A stretch of DNA of 10,420 bases from contig JAEXPG010000063.1 in assembly GCA_023447015.1 (NCBI GenBank), positions 1-10,420 on the forward strand, in the 5' to 3' direction. The position numbers and the translations under genes are program-made. Positions 1 through 6,099 of this stretch are shown one piece after another. The number at the start of each line of letters is the position of its first letter. The first letter of the stretch is position 1. The stretch is from Verrucomicrobiota bacterium. GTDB lineage: Bacteria > Verrucomicrobiota > Verrucomicrobiia > Opitutales > Opitutaceae. The notes below the pieces were generated by a model that had not been told where the DNA came from, did not search any database, and worked only from the letters and a program-made list of their open reading frames with translations.

Positions 1-1485
1 CTCACCAATCTTGCCAAGGTACAATCGGCACGCGGAGACGACGCGCAGGCGCGGGCCACCCTCTGGCGCGCGCTCGAGCTCGATCCGAATCAGGACAACG
101 CCTTCGACTGGTACCTGGCCCTCCAGCGCGAGCAGGGTGGGGCGCCGGCCGCGCTCGAGGCGTTGCGCCGCCTCGCCGCGCTGCCGCGCAGCTGGCGCGC
201 CCGTCTCTGGCTGGCGCATGAGGCCCTCGACAATCGGCAGCTCGACGCCGCCCTGGCTCTCTTCCGCGAGGCGCTTGCGCTGGCCGGCAACCCCGTGCCG
301 GAGGATCTGCTCATGCAACTCAGCGGCGACCTCGGCAACCACGGCCACCTGCCCGAGATCCTCGAGCTCGTTGGCCCGCACTTTGATGTCGCCGCCCATG
401 GTATCGCGGTGGGCAACAACCTCCTCAAGGCCAACCTCGACCTTGGCCGGCTCGACGCCACCCGCGCGCTGCTCGACCAGCTCTACGCGCAGAAACGCCC
501 CGACTGGGCGCAGACGCTCGCCTTCTGGGATACTGAACTCGCCAAGGCCCATGTCGGCACCGCCGAGTCCGCGCCGCCCGCGCCGTTGTCCATTACGATG
601 CTCGTCGGCGACGGTCCGGTGTGGCTGCCCGAGGCCTCGCCGGCGACCGAGCTGTTCCCGGCTCCCCTCGGGGACCTGCTCCGCATTGCGTTCCTCGGCA
701 GCACCGCCGAGGTGCCGAAGGCGGGCGACAAGCCCGTGCATCAGATGAGCGACAGCCCCGGTCGCATGTCCCGCGCGCTACCGCTCTTCCTGGCCGAACA
801 GATCCGTTTTTCCGGCCGCGCCCAAGTCCGCCCCATCATCCCTTGGCTCAACGGCCGCAATCCTGCATTCGTGCTCGGTTCCGTCGCGTGGAAGACCGAC
901 GAGGCCGCCCAGCATGCCCGCACCGGCGAGACTCCCGCCGACTACGTCGTTGTCACCCACGTGTGTTCGGCGGCGGAACCGTGGCGCGTGGAGCTGCGGC
1001 TCGTCCGCACGATCGACGCCAAGGAACTCGGCCCCCTTGAGGCCACGTTCACCCTCGCCGCGTTCGAGGCCCCGCTGCGCGGCCTTGCGAACGATCTCAT
1101 TGCGCTCCTGGCCAGCGAGGCCGGACTCGAACGCACGCCGCCGCCCGCCTCCTATCGCGTGCCCGCCGGCGCCAACTTCGGCACCTACCTGCTCCGTCTC
1201 GAACAGTGCCTCGCCGTGAGCACCAGCACGATTGAGGGCGTGTCGTCCGGCTTCCTGAGCGGCGAACGCGAGATCCTCGACGGCAACCTCCAGCTCTGTC
1301 TCGCCGAGCCCGGCAACGCCGTGCCCCGGCTCCTCCTCGCGCAGACGCTCAAGCGCCTGCAGAAGATCCGCCCCGCCGTCGTCGCCGAGTTTCGCGAGAA
1401 GGTCCAGCTCCTCCAGAAGGACCATCCGCTCCCGCCGCCTGCCCACGGCGTCCTCGCCCGTCTCTTTGCGGAGGTGTACCCGTGA
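1..1485 (+). CDS. TPR-repeat protein with possible TolB/FlgO-like domain (5' end outside window)
   Basis: The reading frame is open from the first base, so the start lies upstream; 494 codons are visible before TGA at 1483. The first ~100 visible residues are alanine/leucine-rich paired helices typical of tetratricopeptide repeats (one unit ends in ALELDPNQ; another spans about residues 66-99 with LWLAHEALDNRQLDAALALF). TPRs mediate protein-protein contacts. From about residue 197 the character changes to alternating strands and helices: RALPLFLAEQIRF near 258-270, then DYVVVTHV near 314 followed by VELRLV. That pattern resembles the TolB-N/FlgO-like fold often linked to TPRs in bacteria, but this is a loose resemblance. 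Localisation cannot be judged without the N-terminus. The stop overlaps the GTG of the next gene, implying translational coupling. TPR call is fairly sure; the second domain is tentative. Confidence 0.8.
   Translation, partial: LTNLAKVQSARGDDAQARATLWRALELDPNQDNAFDWYLALQREQGGAPAALEALRRLAALPRSWRARLWLAHEALDNRQLDAALALFREALALAGNPVPEDLLMQLSGDLGNHGHLPEILELVGPHFDVAAHGIAVGNNLLKANLDLGRLDATRALLDQLYAQKRPDWAQTLAFWDTELAKAHVGTAESAPPAPLSITMLVGDGPVWLPEASPATELFPAPLGDLLRIAFLGSTAEVPKAGDKPVHQMSDSPGRMSRALPLFLAEQIRFSGRAQVRPIIPWLNGRNPAFVLGSVAWKTDEAAQHARTGETPADYVVVTHVCSAAEPWRVELRLVRTIDAKELGPLEATFTLAAFEAPLRGLANDLIALLASEAGLERTPPPASYRVPAGANFGTYLLRLEQCLAVSTSTIEGVSSGFLSGEREILDGNLQLCLAEPGNAVPRLLLAQTLKRLQKIRPAVVAEFREKVQLLQKDHPLPPPAHGVLARLFAEVYP
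1470..1474 (+). promoter_or_regulatory. Ribosome binding site for the 72-residue ORF
   Basis: A perfect GGAGG lies 7 bases before the GTG at 1482, inside the last codons of the TPR gene. It supports GTG as a genuine start and the small downstream frame as translated. Confidence 0.6.
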
Positions 1486-1700
1486 GCGCCTGCAGGGCGA
1501 GCCGCCGTTCCGCGGTGTTCGCGCACGACGAGCTTGCCACAAGCGACGCGGCGAACCGCGCCACCGTCCGGCTGGAGGACGAGACCCTCGCGGCGTGCGC
1601 CAACCACCCGCCGCCCGACGTGATCGCCGCGGACAGCGGCGAAGCTCCCGAAGCCGCCCACGAACACTTCCGCGAACGCGAAGCCGATTGGAGGAAATGA
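1482..1700 (+). CDS. Small hypothetical protein (72 aa), GTG start
   Basis: I do not recognise this protein. Support for it being real: a GGAGG at ideal distance, a start that overlaps the previous stop (GTGA at 1482-1485), a stop that overlaps a possible ATG of the next gene (ATGA at 1697-1700), and G or C at most third codon positions, as in the neighbouring genes. The product has a basic N-terminus (CRASRRSAVF), a long acidic, alanine-rich middle (RLEDETLAACANHPP) and a charged, probably helical tail ending HEHFREREADWRK. It has no membrane segment or signal peptide and only two cysteines, so no metal site is evident. Its position suggests co-translation with the TPR and zinc-ribbon proteins. 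Existence is likely but unproven; function is unknown. Confidence 0.55.
   Translation: MSACRASRRSAVFAHDELATSDAANRATVRLEDETLAACANHPPPDVIAADSGEAPEAAHEHFREREADWRK
1690..1694 (+). promoter_or_regulatory. Ribosome binding site deciding the start of the zinc-ribbon gene
   Basis: GGAGG sits only 2 bases before an ATG at 1697 but 8 bases before a second in-frame ATG at 1703. The spacing favours 1703, although the ATGA overlap at 1697 with the preceding stop would allow reinitiation there. The two choices differ by two residues (Met-Thr). Confidence 0.55.
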
Positions 1701-1702
1701 CG

Positions 1703-2167
1703 ATGCTGCCGTTGCTCGCAGAGTACTATATCAACGACCGACAGGTGAGCGCATCGGAGTTCTGGCCTTGGGCGATCGGTATTGGGGCGTTGGCAGTGTT
1801 CCTGCGCTGCATCGCGGATCGTATGGACCGGAGTCGGATTCACGATGTCCTGCGTGCGGCCGGGTGCGTGGTGCTGGACATCACCTGGACTCCGTTTGGC
1901 CGCGGATGGTTTGGCGAAGAGGACAGCCGGATCTATGAAGTGCGCTACCGCACCTCCGATGGCCGGGAAGTGATCGCCAACTGCAAGACGAGCATGACCT
2001 CCGGTGTCTACTGGTCGGCTGGCGGGCCTCCGACGAGATACGGGAGCGACGAGCCTGCGTCCTCGGCGCCTCCGCCCGAGGCTGCGCAGGGAACCAGTTG
2101 CCCTCGGTGTGGGCGCACCTGCCAACCAGGCGCCAGCTTCTGCTCCTATTGCGGCGTGAAGCTCTGA
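1703..2167 (+). CDS. Small membrane protein with C-terminal zinc ribbon (154 aa)
   Basis: Three parts can be seen. Residues ~19-36 (EFWPWAIGIGALAVFLRC) form one likely membrane helix. Residues ~45-104 form a compact domain with RIHDVLRAAG, then WTPFGRGWFGEEDSRIYEV, then NCKTSM and SGVYWS; this type of block recurs in small uncharacterised bacterial proteins, as far as I recall. After a Pro/Ala/Ser linker comes a zinc ribbon with CPRC (C133, C136) and CSYC (C147, C150) near the end. The ribbon would bind one zinc; its role (protein or nucleic-acid contact) is unknown. Start chosen at 1703 for the well-spaced GGAGG; 1697 is the alternative. Codon choice is less G/C-biased than in the por genes downstream. 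No function is proposed. Confidence 0.75.
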   Translation: MLPLLAEYYINDRQVSASEFWPWAIGIGALAVFLRCIADRMDRSRIHDVLRAAGCVVLDITWTPFGRGWFGEEDSRIYEVRYRTSDGREVIANCKTSMTSGVYWSAGGPPTRYGSDEPASSAPPPEAAQGTSCPRCGRTCQPGASFCSYCGVKL

Positions 2168-2183
2168 ACCTGGGCATTTCCCC

Positions 2184-2693
2184 ATGCCTATCACCCCGGA
2201 GCAGTTCGAGCAGGCGTGGCCGCGGGTGACGCGGTGGATCGCGCAGCTGATCGCGGACCATGCTGGTGCGGCGCGGCCGCTCGGTGAACTCGGCTTCCGG
2301 CGGCTGCCAAACTACTTCGGCCGGGAGCTGCTGACCGCCAAGGTCGTGGTGGTGGACCATGTGCCGGTGCCGCCGCTGACGGCCCTCGGCATTCCGGGCT
2401 TCGGGGACTTCGAGTCCATGCCGGCCGCCGGCATCACGTACTTGGACACGTTCTTCGTCGACCGACGGCACGCGGCCGAAGAGTCGCTTCATTTCCACGA
2501 GATGATCCACGTCATCCAATGGCAGGTGCTCGGCCCGAAGGGATTCCTTGCCGCTTACGCCGATGGGCTCGCGAGGTTCGGGTACCGCGACAGCCCGCTC
2601 GAAGTCATGGCCTACGGTCTCCAGAGCCGTTTCGAGCGCGAGCTGGTGCCCTTCGATGCGGAACAACTGGTCCGGGACATCTTCAAATCATGA
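2184..2693 (+). CDS. Putative zincin-like metalloprotein with HExxH motif (169 aa)
   Basis: The centre carries HEMIHVIQW (H105, E106, H109), matching the HExxH zinc-binding/catalytic signature of zincin peptidases. About 30 residues later comes SPLEVMAYGLQ, where E140 could be the third zinc ligand, as in gluzincin-type and DUF4157-like proteins with HExxHxxQ followed by a conserved PLExxAY-like segment. The N-terminal 100 residues show no recognised domain. There is no signal peptide or membrane helix, so it is probably cytoplasmic. At 169 residues it is minimal for a peptidase; activity is inferred from motif only. It begins 16 bases after the zinc-ribbon stop with no clear Shine-Dalgarno, and its stop overlaps the next start (ATGA at 2690-2693), implying coupling. 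The next internal Met (M79) would be too late to be the start. Confidence 0.72.
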   Translation: MPITPEQFEQAWPRVTRWIAQLIADHAGAARPLGELGFRRLPNYFGRELLTAKVVVVDHVPVPPLTALGIPGFGDFESMPAAGITYLDTFFVDRRHAAEESLHFHEMIHVIQWQVLGPKGFLAAYADGLARFGYRDSPLEVMAYGLQSRFERELVPFDAEQLVRDIFKS

Positions 2694-3628
2694 ACCGTTC
2701 CGGACTGCTCCGCGCGGGGATCCTGTTGCTTCTGCTGGGAGTGGCGGTCGCACTTGTCGAACGGAAGCGAAGCGCGGGCGCCTGGGGTTTTCTTTCTGGC
2801 ATACCGGCGGCGCCGCGGATGGCGCCGGGCGATCTTGCGAAACACCGCGCCCGCCTCGATGCGCTGCGGCAGCCGGCGATCCACCTCGTGCCGGCCGCTG
2901 GCTCGGGCTTCAGCCACCTGGGCGGTTTGCCCTCGGTTCCGGCCGGTTTCGAATGGCCGCTTTGGCAGGGGCGACCGCAATCGTTCCTCCTGCAGATCGA
3001 TCTGGCGGCGCTGCCGGCCGGCGCGGGAACCGAGGCGCTGCCGCGAAACGGCGCGCTGTTGTTCTTCTACGACAGCGAGCAGGGTGCGTGGGGGTTCGAC
3101 CTCAAGGACCGCGCCAGCTGGCGCGTATGCTATTTCGAGTCGACCGGCGGGTTGCGCGAGGCTGCCGCCCCCCGCGGACTGGGCGAGAGTGCGCGCCACA
3201 GGACGATCCCGCTCCAGTTTGCGCCGATCCAGTCCTATCCCGACTGGCAGGATGCCCGTGTGCAGGCGCTCCGGCTGGCCGACGCCGAGAGCGAGGCGTA
3301 CTTCGAGCTGTGCGCGTCCCCGTTCGGCAAGAATCCGAGGCACCAGCTGCTCGGCTATTCCGACGCGATCCAGGACAGCGACATGGATCTGCAGTGCCAG
3401 CTCGTGACCAACGGGCTCTACTGCGGCGATCCGACCGGCTACAACGACCCGCGGCGCGCCGAGCTGGAACGCGGCCGTTCCGACTGGATCCTGCTTCTGC
3501 AGCTCGATTCCGATGATGCCGCCGGGATGATGTGGGGCGACGGCGGCAGACTCTACTTCTGGATCCGCCAGCAGGACCTCGCCCGCCGCGATTTCTCCAG
3601 TGTGTGGATGATTCTGCAGTGCAGCTGA
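2690..3628 (+). CDS. YwqG/DUF1963-family protein with N-terminal membrane anchor (312 aa)
   Basis: The body matches the YwqG (DUF1963) family: SHLGGLPSVPAGFEWP (75-90), SFLLQIDLAALP (98-109), GALLFFYD (121-128), HQLLGYSDAIQ (218-228), WILLLQLDSDD (266-276) and WGDGGRLYFWIR (282-293), in the usual order to the very C-terminus. The family's biochemical role is not established. Unlike the mostly soluble relatives I know, residues ~6-23 (LLRAGILLLLLGVAVALV) form a hydrophobic helix followed by ERKR. It has no lipobox cysteine, so a signal anchor is likelier than a lipoprotein signal; which side the domain faces is unclear. The frame is open upstream, but ATG at 2690 is chosen because it overlaps the preceding stop and begins the hydrophobic helix. 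The family assignment is firm; function is unknown. Confidence 0.85.
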   Translation: MNRSGLLRAGILLLLLGVAVALVERKRSAGAWGFLSGIPAAPRMAPGDLAKHRARLDALRQPAIHLVPAAGSGFSHLGGLPSVPAGFEWPLWQGRPQSFLLQIDLAALPAGAGTEALPRNGALLFFYDSEQGAWGFDLKDRASWRVCYFESTGGLREAAAPRGLGESARHRTIPLQFAPIQSYPDWQDARVQALRLADAESEAYFELCASPFGKNPRHQLLGYSDAIQDSDMDLQCQLVTNGLYCGDPTGYNDPRRAELERGRSDWILLLQLDSDDAAGMMWGDGGRLYFWIRQQDLARRDFSSVWMILQCS

Positions 3629-3640
3629 GTGCGCTCCGGC

Positions 3641-3657
3641 CTGCGCTCCCGGCGCAG
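3641..3657 (+). terminator. Weak hairpin after DUF1963 gene
   Basis: CTGCGC and GCGCAG form a perfect 6-bp stem with a 5-base loop, 12 bases after the stop. No T-run follows, so it may be only a transcript-end stabiliser or chance in GC-rich DNA. Confidence 0.22.
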
Positions 3658-3703
3658 TCGTGCTGGTATCGCCGCGTTCCATTGCCGACCTCCCCCCGCG
3701 ACG

Positions 3704-3779
3704 CCGTGCCGCAGTGCCGCTCGCCCTCCCCGGGTTGGCGCCGCGGCAGGGGCGGCGCGGCGTTGCAGCTGCGGCACGG
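3704..3779. repeat. Nested inverted repeat
   Basis: The outer arms CCGTGCCGCAG (3704-3714) and CTGCGGCACGG (3769-3779) are perfect 11-base inverted complements. Within them, TGCCGC (3715-3720) pairs with GCGGCA (3743-3748), and inside that CGCC (3722-3725) with GGCG (3737-3740). The left outer and inner arms are directly adjacent, so one RNA could fold as a continuous stem branching into a hairpin. Possible roles are a terminator without U-tract, a REP-like element or a leader structure; none is shown. GC richness raises the chance of accidental pairing, but an 11-base perfect arm is notable. Confidence 0.5.
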
Positions 3780-3948
3780 GGTGAGGTCTGACCGTGGTGG
3801 CGCGCACTGCGGCGCTCCTGCGGTGGCCTCTTGCTGGACCGCGGAATCACGCCGACACGTCCTTGGGGAAATTCGGGATTGCCCACGACCACGCGGGCCT
3901 CAGTTTCGCCGATTTCACCGATCGGAACCCCCTGCTTTCCCTCCCATA

Positions 3949-4542
3949 ATGGTTCAACCCAAAGATTCTCTCTCCGGCTATTTCGAGATCCGTTGGCACG
4001 GCCGTGGCGGTCAGGGCGCCGTGACGGGGGCGAAGTCCCTCGCCGAGTGCGTCCAGGGCACCGGGCGCAACGTGGTTGCCTTCCCCGAGTACGGGCCCGA
4101 GCGCCGCGGCGCACCGGTGAAGGCGTTCAACCGGTTCAGCGAGAAGGTCATCCGCATCCATACCCCGGTGACAAACCCCGACGTTGTCATCGTCATCGAT
4201 GCCACCCTGCTGCCGCTTCCTGCCGTCAAGGAGGGCGTGGACGAACACACCATCTTCATCGTCAACATCGAGAAGACCCCCGACGAGGCGCGTGCGATCC
4301 TCGGTCTCGACAACCATGTCGTGACCGTCGCGGCCAACCGCATCTCCCGCGCGCTCTTCAAACGCGAAATCCCCAACTCCACCATGCTCGGCGCGTTCGC
4401 CAAGGTGGCGCCGCAGATCATCGGCGTCGCCAAGCTCAAGGAGGAGGCCGCGCATGTCATCGCCGGTCTGCTCGGCCCCGACCTCGTGGAGAAGAATCTG
4501 CAGGCAGTCCAGCAGGGGCACGACCTCTGCCAAATCGGCTGA
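3949..4542 (+). CDS. porG: Pyruvate (2-oxoacid):ferredoxin oxidoreductase, gamma subunit
   Basis: This is the gamma subunit (197 aa) of a four-subunit 2-oxoacid:ferredoxin oxidoreductase, the catalytic-domain-III polypeptide involved in binding CoA and holding the complex together. Diagnostic motifs are IRWHGRGGQGAVTGAKSLA at residues 14-32 and FPEYGPERRGAPV at 45-57, both hallmark blocks of the family, followed by VTNPDVVIVIDATLL. Length is normal. The ATG at 3949 puts the first block about 14 residues in, as expected, although no Shine-Dalgarno precedes it. The gene opens an operon: delta follows after 9 bases, then alpha and beta. The enzyme works in the cytoplasm: pyruvate + CoA + oxidised ferredoxin to acetyl-CoA + CO2 + reduced ferredoxin. 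Substrate (pyruvate versus branched-chain or other 2-oxoacid) cannot be fixed from this subunit. Confidence 0.93.
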   Translation: MVQPKDSLSGYFEIRWHGRGGQGAVTGAKSLAECVQGTGRNVVAFPEYGPERRGAPVKAFNRFSEKVIRIHTPVTNPDVVIVIDATLLPLPAVKEGVDEHTIFIVNIEKTPDEARAILGLDNHVVTVAANRISRALFKREIPNSTMLGAFAKVAPQIIGVAKLKEEAAHVIAGLLGPDLVEKNLQAVQQGHDLCQIG

Positions 4543-4551
4543 GGAAACGAC

Positions 4552-4881
4552 ATGAGCACACTCAAGAACTGGCAGGACCTGCCCTACGGCGGTGTCATCA
4601 CCGAAGCGGGCAGCGCCGCGAAATACGAAACCGGGTCCTGGCGCACCTGGAAGCCCATCACCCACCGCGAGCAGTGCACGCATTGCCTCGCCTGTTGGGA
4701 GTTCTGTCCCGAGGACGCGATCCTGCTGGAGGACGGCACCGATGCTGCCGGCGCGCCGCGCAAGTTCGTCAAGGAAGTGAACTACTACCACTGCAAGGGC
4801 TGCGGCCTGTGCGTGCGTGAGTGTCCCGTCAACAAGCAGGGCCAGGCCAAGGCCCTCGAGATGGTCCGCGACGAGGTCTGA
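4552..4881 (+). CDS. porD: Pyruvate (2-oxoacid):ferredoxin oxidoreductase, delta subunit (2[4Fe-4S] ferredoxin-like)
   Basis: A 109-residue electron-transfer subunit. Two classic ferredoxin motifs are present: C42xxC45xxC48xxxC52P and C81xxC84xxC87xxxC91P, each expected to ligate one [4Fe-4S] cluster that carries electrons from the beta-subunit cluster to external ferredoxin. The N-terminal ~40 residues, including GSWRTWKPI, are the extension usual for PorD proteins that docks the subunit onto the complex. GAGGAA overlaps the porG stop 5 bases ahead of the ATG, giving a good ribosome site. It lies 9 bases after porG and 3 bases before porA. All eight cysteines are intact, so the wire appears functional. 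Confidence 0.94.
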   Translation: MSTLKNWQDLPYGGVITEAGSAAKYETGSWRTWKPITHREQCTHCLACWEFCPEDAILLEDGTDAAGAPRKFVKEVNYYHCKGCGLCVRECPVNKQGQAKALEMVRDEV

Positions 4882-4884
4882 TCC

Positions 4885-6099
4885 ATGAAACTCGCCACCA
4901 CCGGAACCCCCAAGATCGTCCCGATCACCGGCGCCGGCGCCTGCGCCGAGGCCATGCGCCAGATCAACCCCGACGTCGTCGCCGCTTTCCCGATCACGCC
5001 TTCGACGCAGGTCGTGGAGGACTTCTCCACCTACGTCGCCAACGGCCAGGTCGACACCGAGTTTGTCACCGTCGAGTCCGAGCATTCCGCGATGAGCGCC
5101 TGCATCGGCGCCAGCGCCGCCGGCGGCCGCGTGATGACCGCCACCAGCTCCGCCGGCATGGCCTACATGTGGGAGCTGCTCTACGTGGCCGCCTCCATGC
5201 GCCAGCCCGTGCTGATGACGCTCGTCAACCGCGCGCTCACCGGCCCGATCAACATCCACTGCGACCACAGCGACTCGATGGGCGCCCGCGACGCCGGCTG
5301 GATCCAGCTGTACAGCGAGACCAACCAGGAGGCCTACGACAACCTCGTCATGGCCGCCCGCATCGCCGAGCACCCGGAGGTTCGCCTGCCGCTCATGGTC
5401 TGCCAGGACGGCTTCATCACGAGCCACTCGATCCAGACCATGCAGCTCGAGGACGACGTGGCCGTGCGCGCCTTCGTCGGCCCGCACACGCCGTACCACA
5501 GCATCCTCGACACCGACCGCCCGTCCACCTGGGGCGCGCTCGACCTGCAGGACTACTACATCGAGCACAAGCGCAGCCAGGAACAGGGCATGCGCAACGC
5601 CCTCCGTGTCATCCAGGAGGTCTCCGACGAGTTCGGCCGCACCTTCGGCCGCTCCTACGGCCTCTTCGAGGAATACCGGCTCGACGACGCCGAGATTGCG
5701 CTCGTCGCGATCAGCTCCGCCTGTGGCGAGATCAAGGAGGTCATCGACCAGATGCGTTCGAAGGGCGAGAAGGTCGGCCTGCTGAAGATCCGCAGCTTCC
5801 GCCCCTTCCCGTACGCGCAGATCGCGCAGGCTCTCTCCCGCGCGAAAATCGTCACCGTGCTCGACCGCAGCGCGAGCTTCGGCGCCCACGGCCCGGTCTT
5901 CACCGAGATCAATACCGCCGTCTACAACTACTCCAGCAACCGGCCGCTCCTCCTTGGCCAGACCTACGGTCTCGGCGGCCGCGAGCTCTCGATGGGCCAC
6001 ATCGAGCACATCATCGGCGAGAGCCGCATCTGCATCGACAAGGGGACCGTCGGCGACCGTCAGGGTCGCTGGATCAACGTGCGAGGAGACAAGCAATGA
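4885..6099 (+). CDS. porA: Pyruvate (2-oxoacid):ferredoxin oxidoreductase, alpha subunit
   Basis: The alpha subunit (404 aa) supplies the pyrimidine-binding half of the thiamine-diphosphate site and substrate contacts. Visible family motifs, in order: AAFPITPSTQVVEDF (33-47; T38 lies in the substrate-binding PITPS loop), TVESEHSAMSACIGAS (62-77; E64 is the likely glutamate activating TPP), ATSSAGMAYMWELL (86-99), NRALTGPINIHCDHSD (115-130; R116 likely contacts substrate) and GARDAGWIQLYS (133-144). The C-terminal half carries the transketolase-C-like region with KIRSFRPFP and VLDRSASFGAHGP. GAGG ends 8 bases before the ATG. It has the normal length for a separate alpha chain, and overlaps porB by four bases, ensuring coupled synthesis. 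Pyruvate is the most probable substrate; a 2-oxoisovalerate enzyme is the main alternative. Confidence 0.93.
   Translation: MKLATTGTPKIVPITGAGACAEAMRQINPDVVAAFPITPSTQVVEDFSTYVANGQVDTEFVTVESEHSAMSACIGASAAGGRVMTATSSAGMAYMWELLYVAASMRQPVLMTLVNRALTGPINIHCDHSDSMGARDAGWIQLYSETNQEAYDNLVMAARIAEHPEVRLPLMVCQDGFITSHSIQTMQLEDDVAVRAFVGPHTPYHSILDTDRPSTWGALDLQDYYIEHKRSQEQGMRNALRVIQEVSDEFGRTFGRSYGLFEEYRLDDAEIALVAISSACGEIKEVIDQMRSKGEKVGLLKIRSFRPFPYAQIAQALSRAKIVTVLDRSASFGAHGPVFTEINTAVYNYSSNRPLLLGQTYGLGGRELSMGHIEHIIGESRICIDKGTVGDRQGRWINVRGDKQ

Larger units (their letters stand above)
3629..3948. other. 320-base intergenic region between the accessory cluster and por operon
   Basis: No protein-like frame is evident; translations are arginine/proline-rich and lack family motifs. 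It holds a short hairpin just after the DUF1963 stop and a larger nested inverted repeat (listed separately). The por promoter is expected here, but I found no convincing -35/-10 pair. The leader immediately before the porG ATG is pyrimidine-rich and has no Shine-Dalgarno. Confidence 0.6.

Noticed and set aside
3945..3950. CATAAT resembling a -10 box
   Set aside because: It overlaps the porG start codon, and no -35-like hexamer stands at the right distance.
4821..6095. Possible long N-terminal extension of PorB
   Set aside because: The frame is open upstream but gives Arg/Pro/His-rich sequence overlapping porA; the ATG at 6096 has a good ribosome site and gives the normal PorB length.
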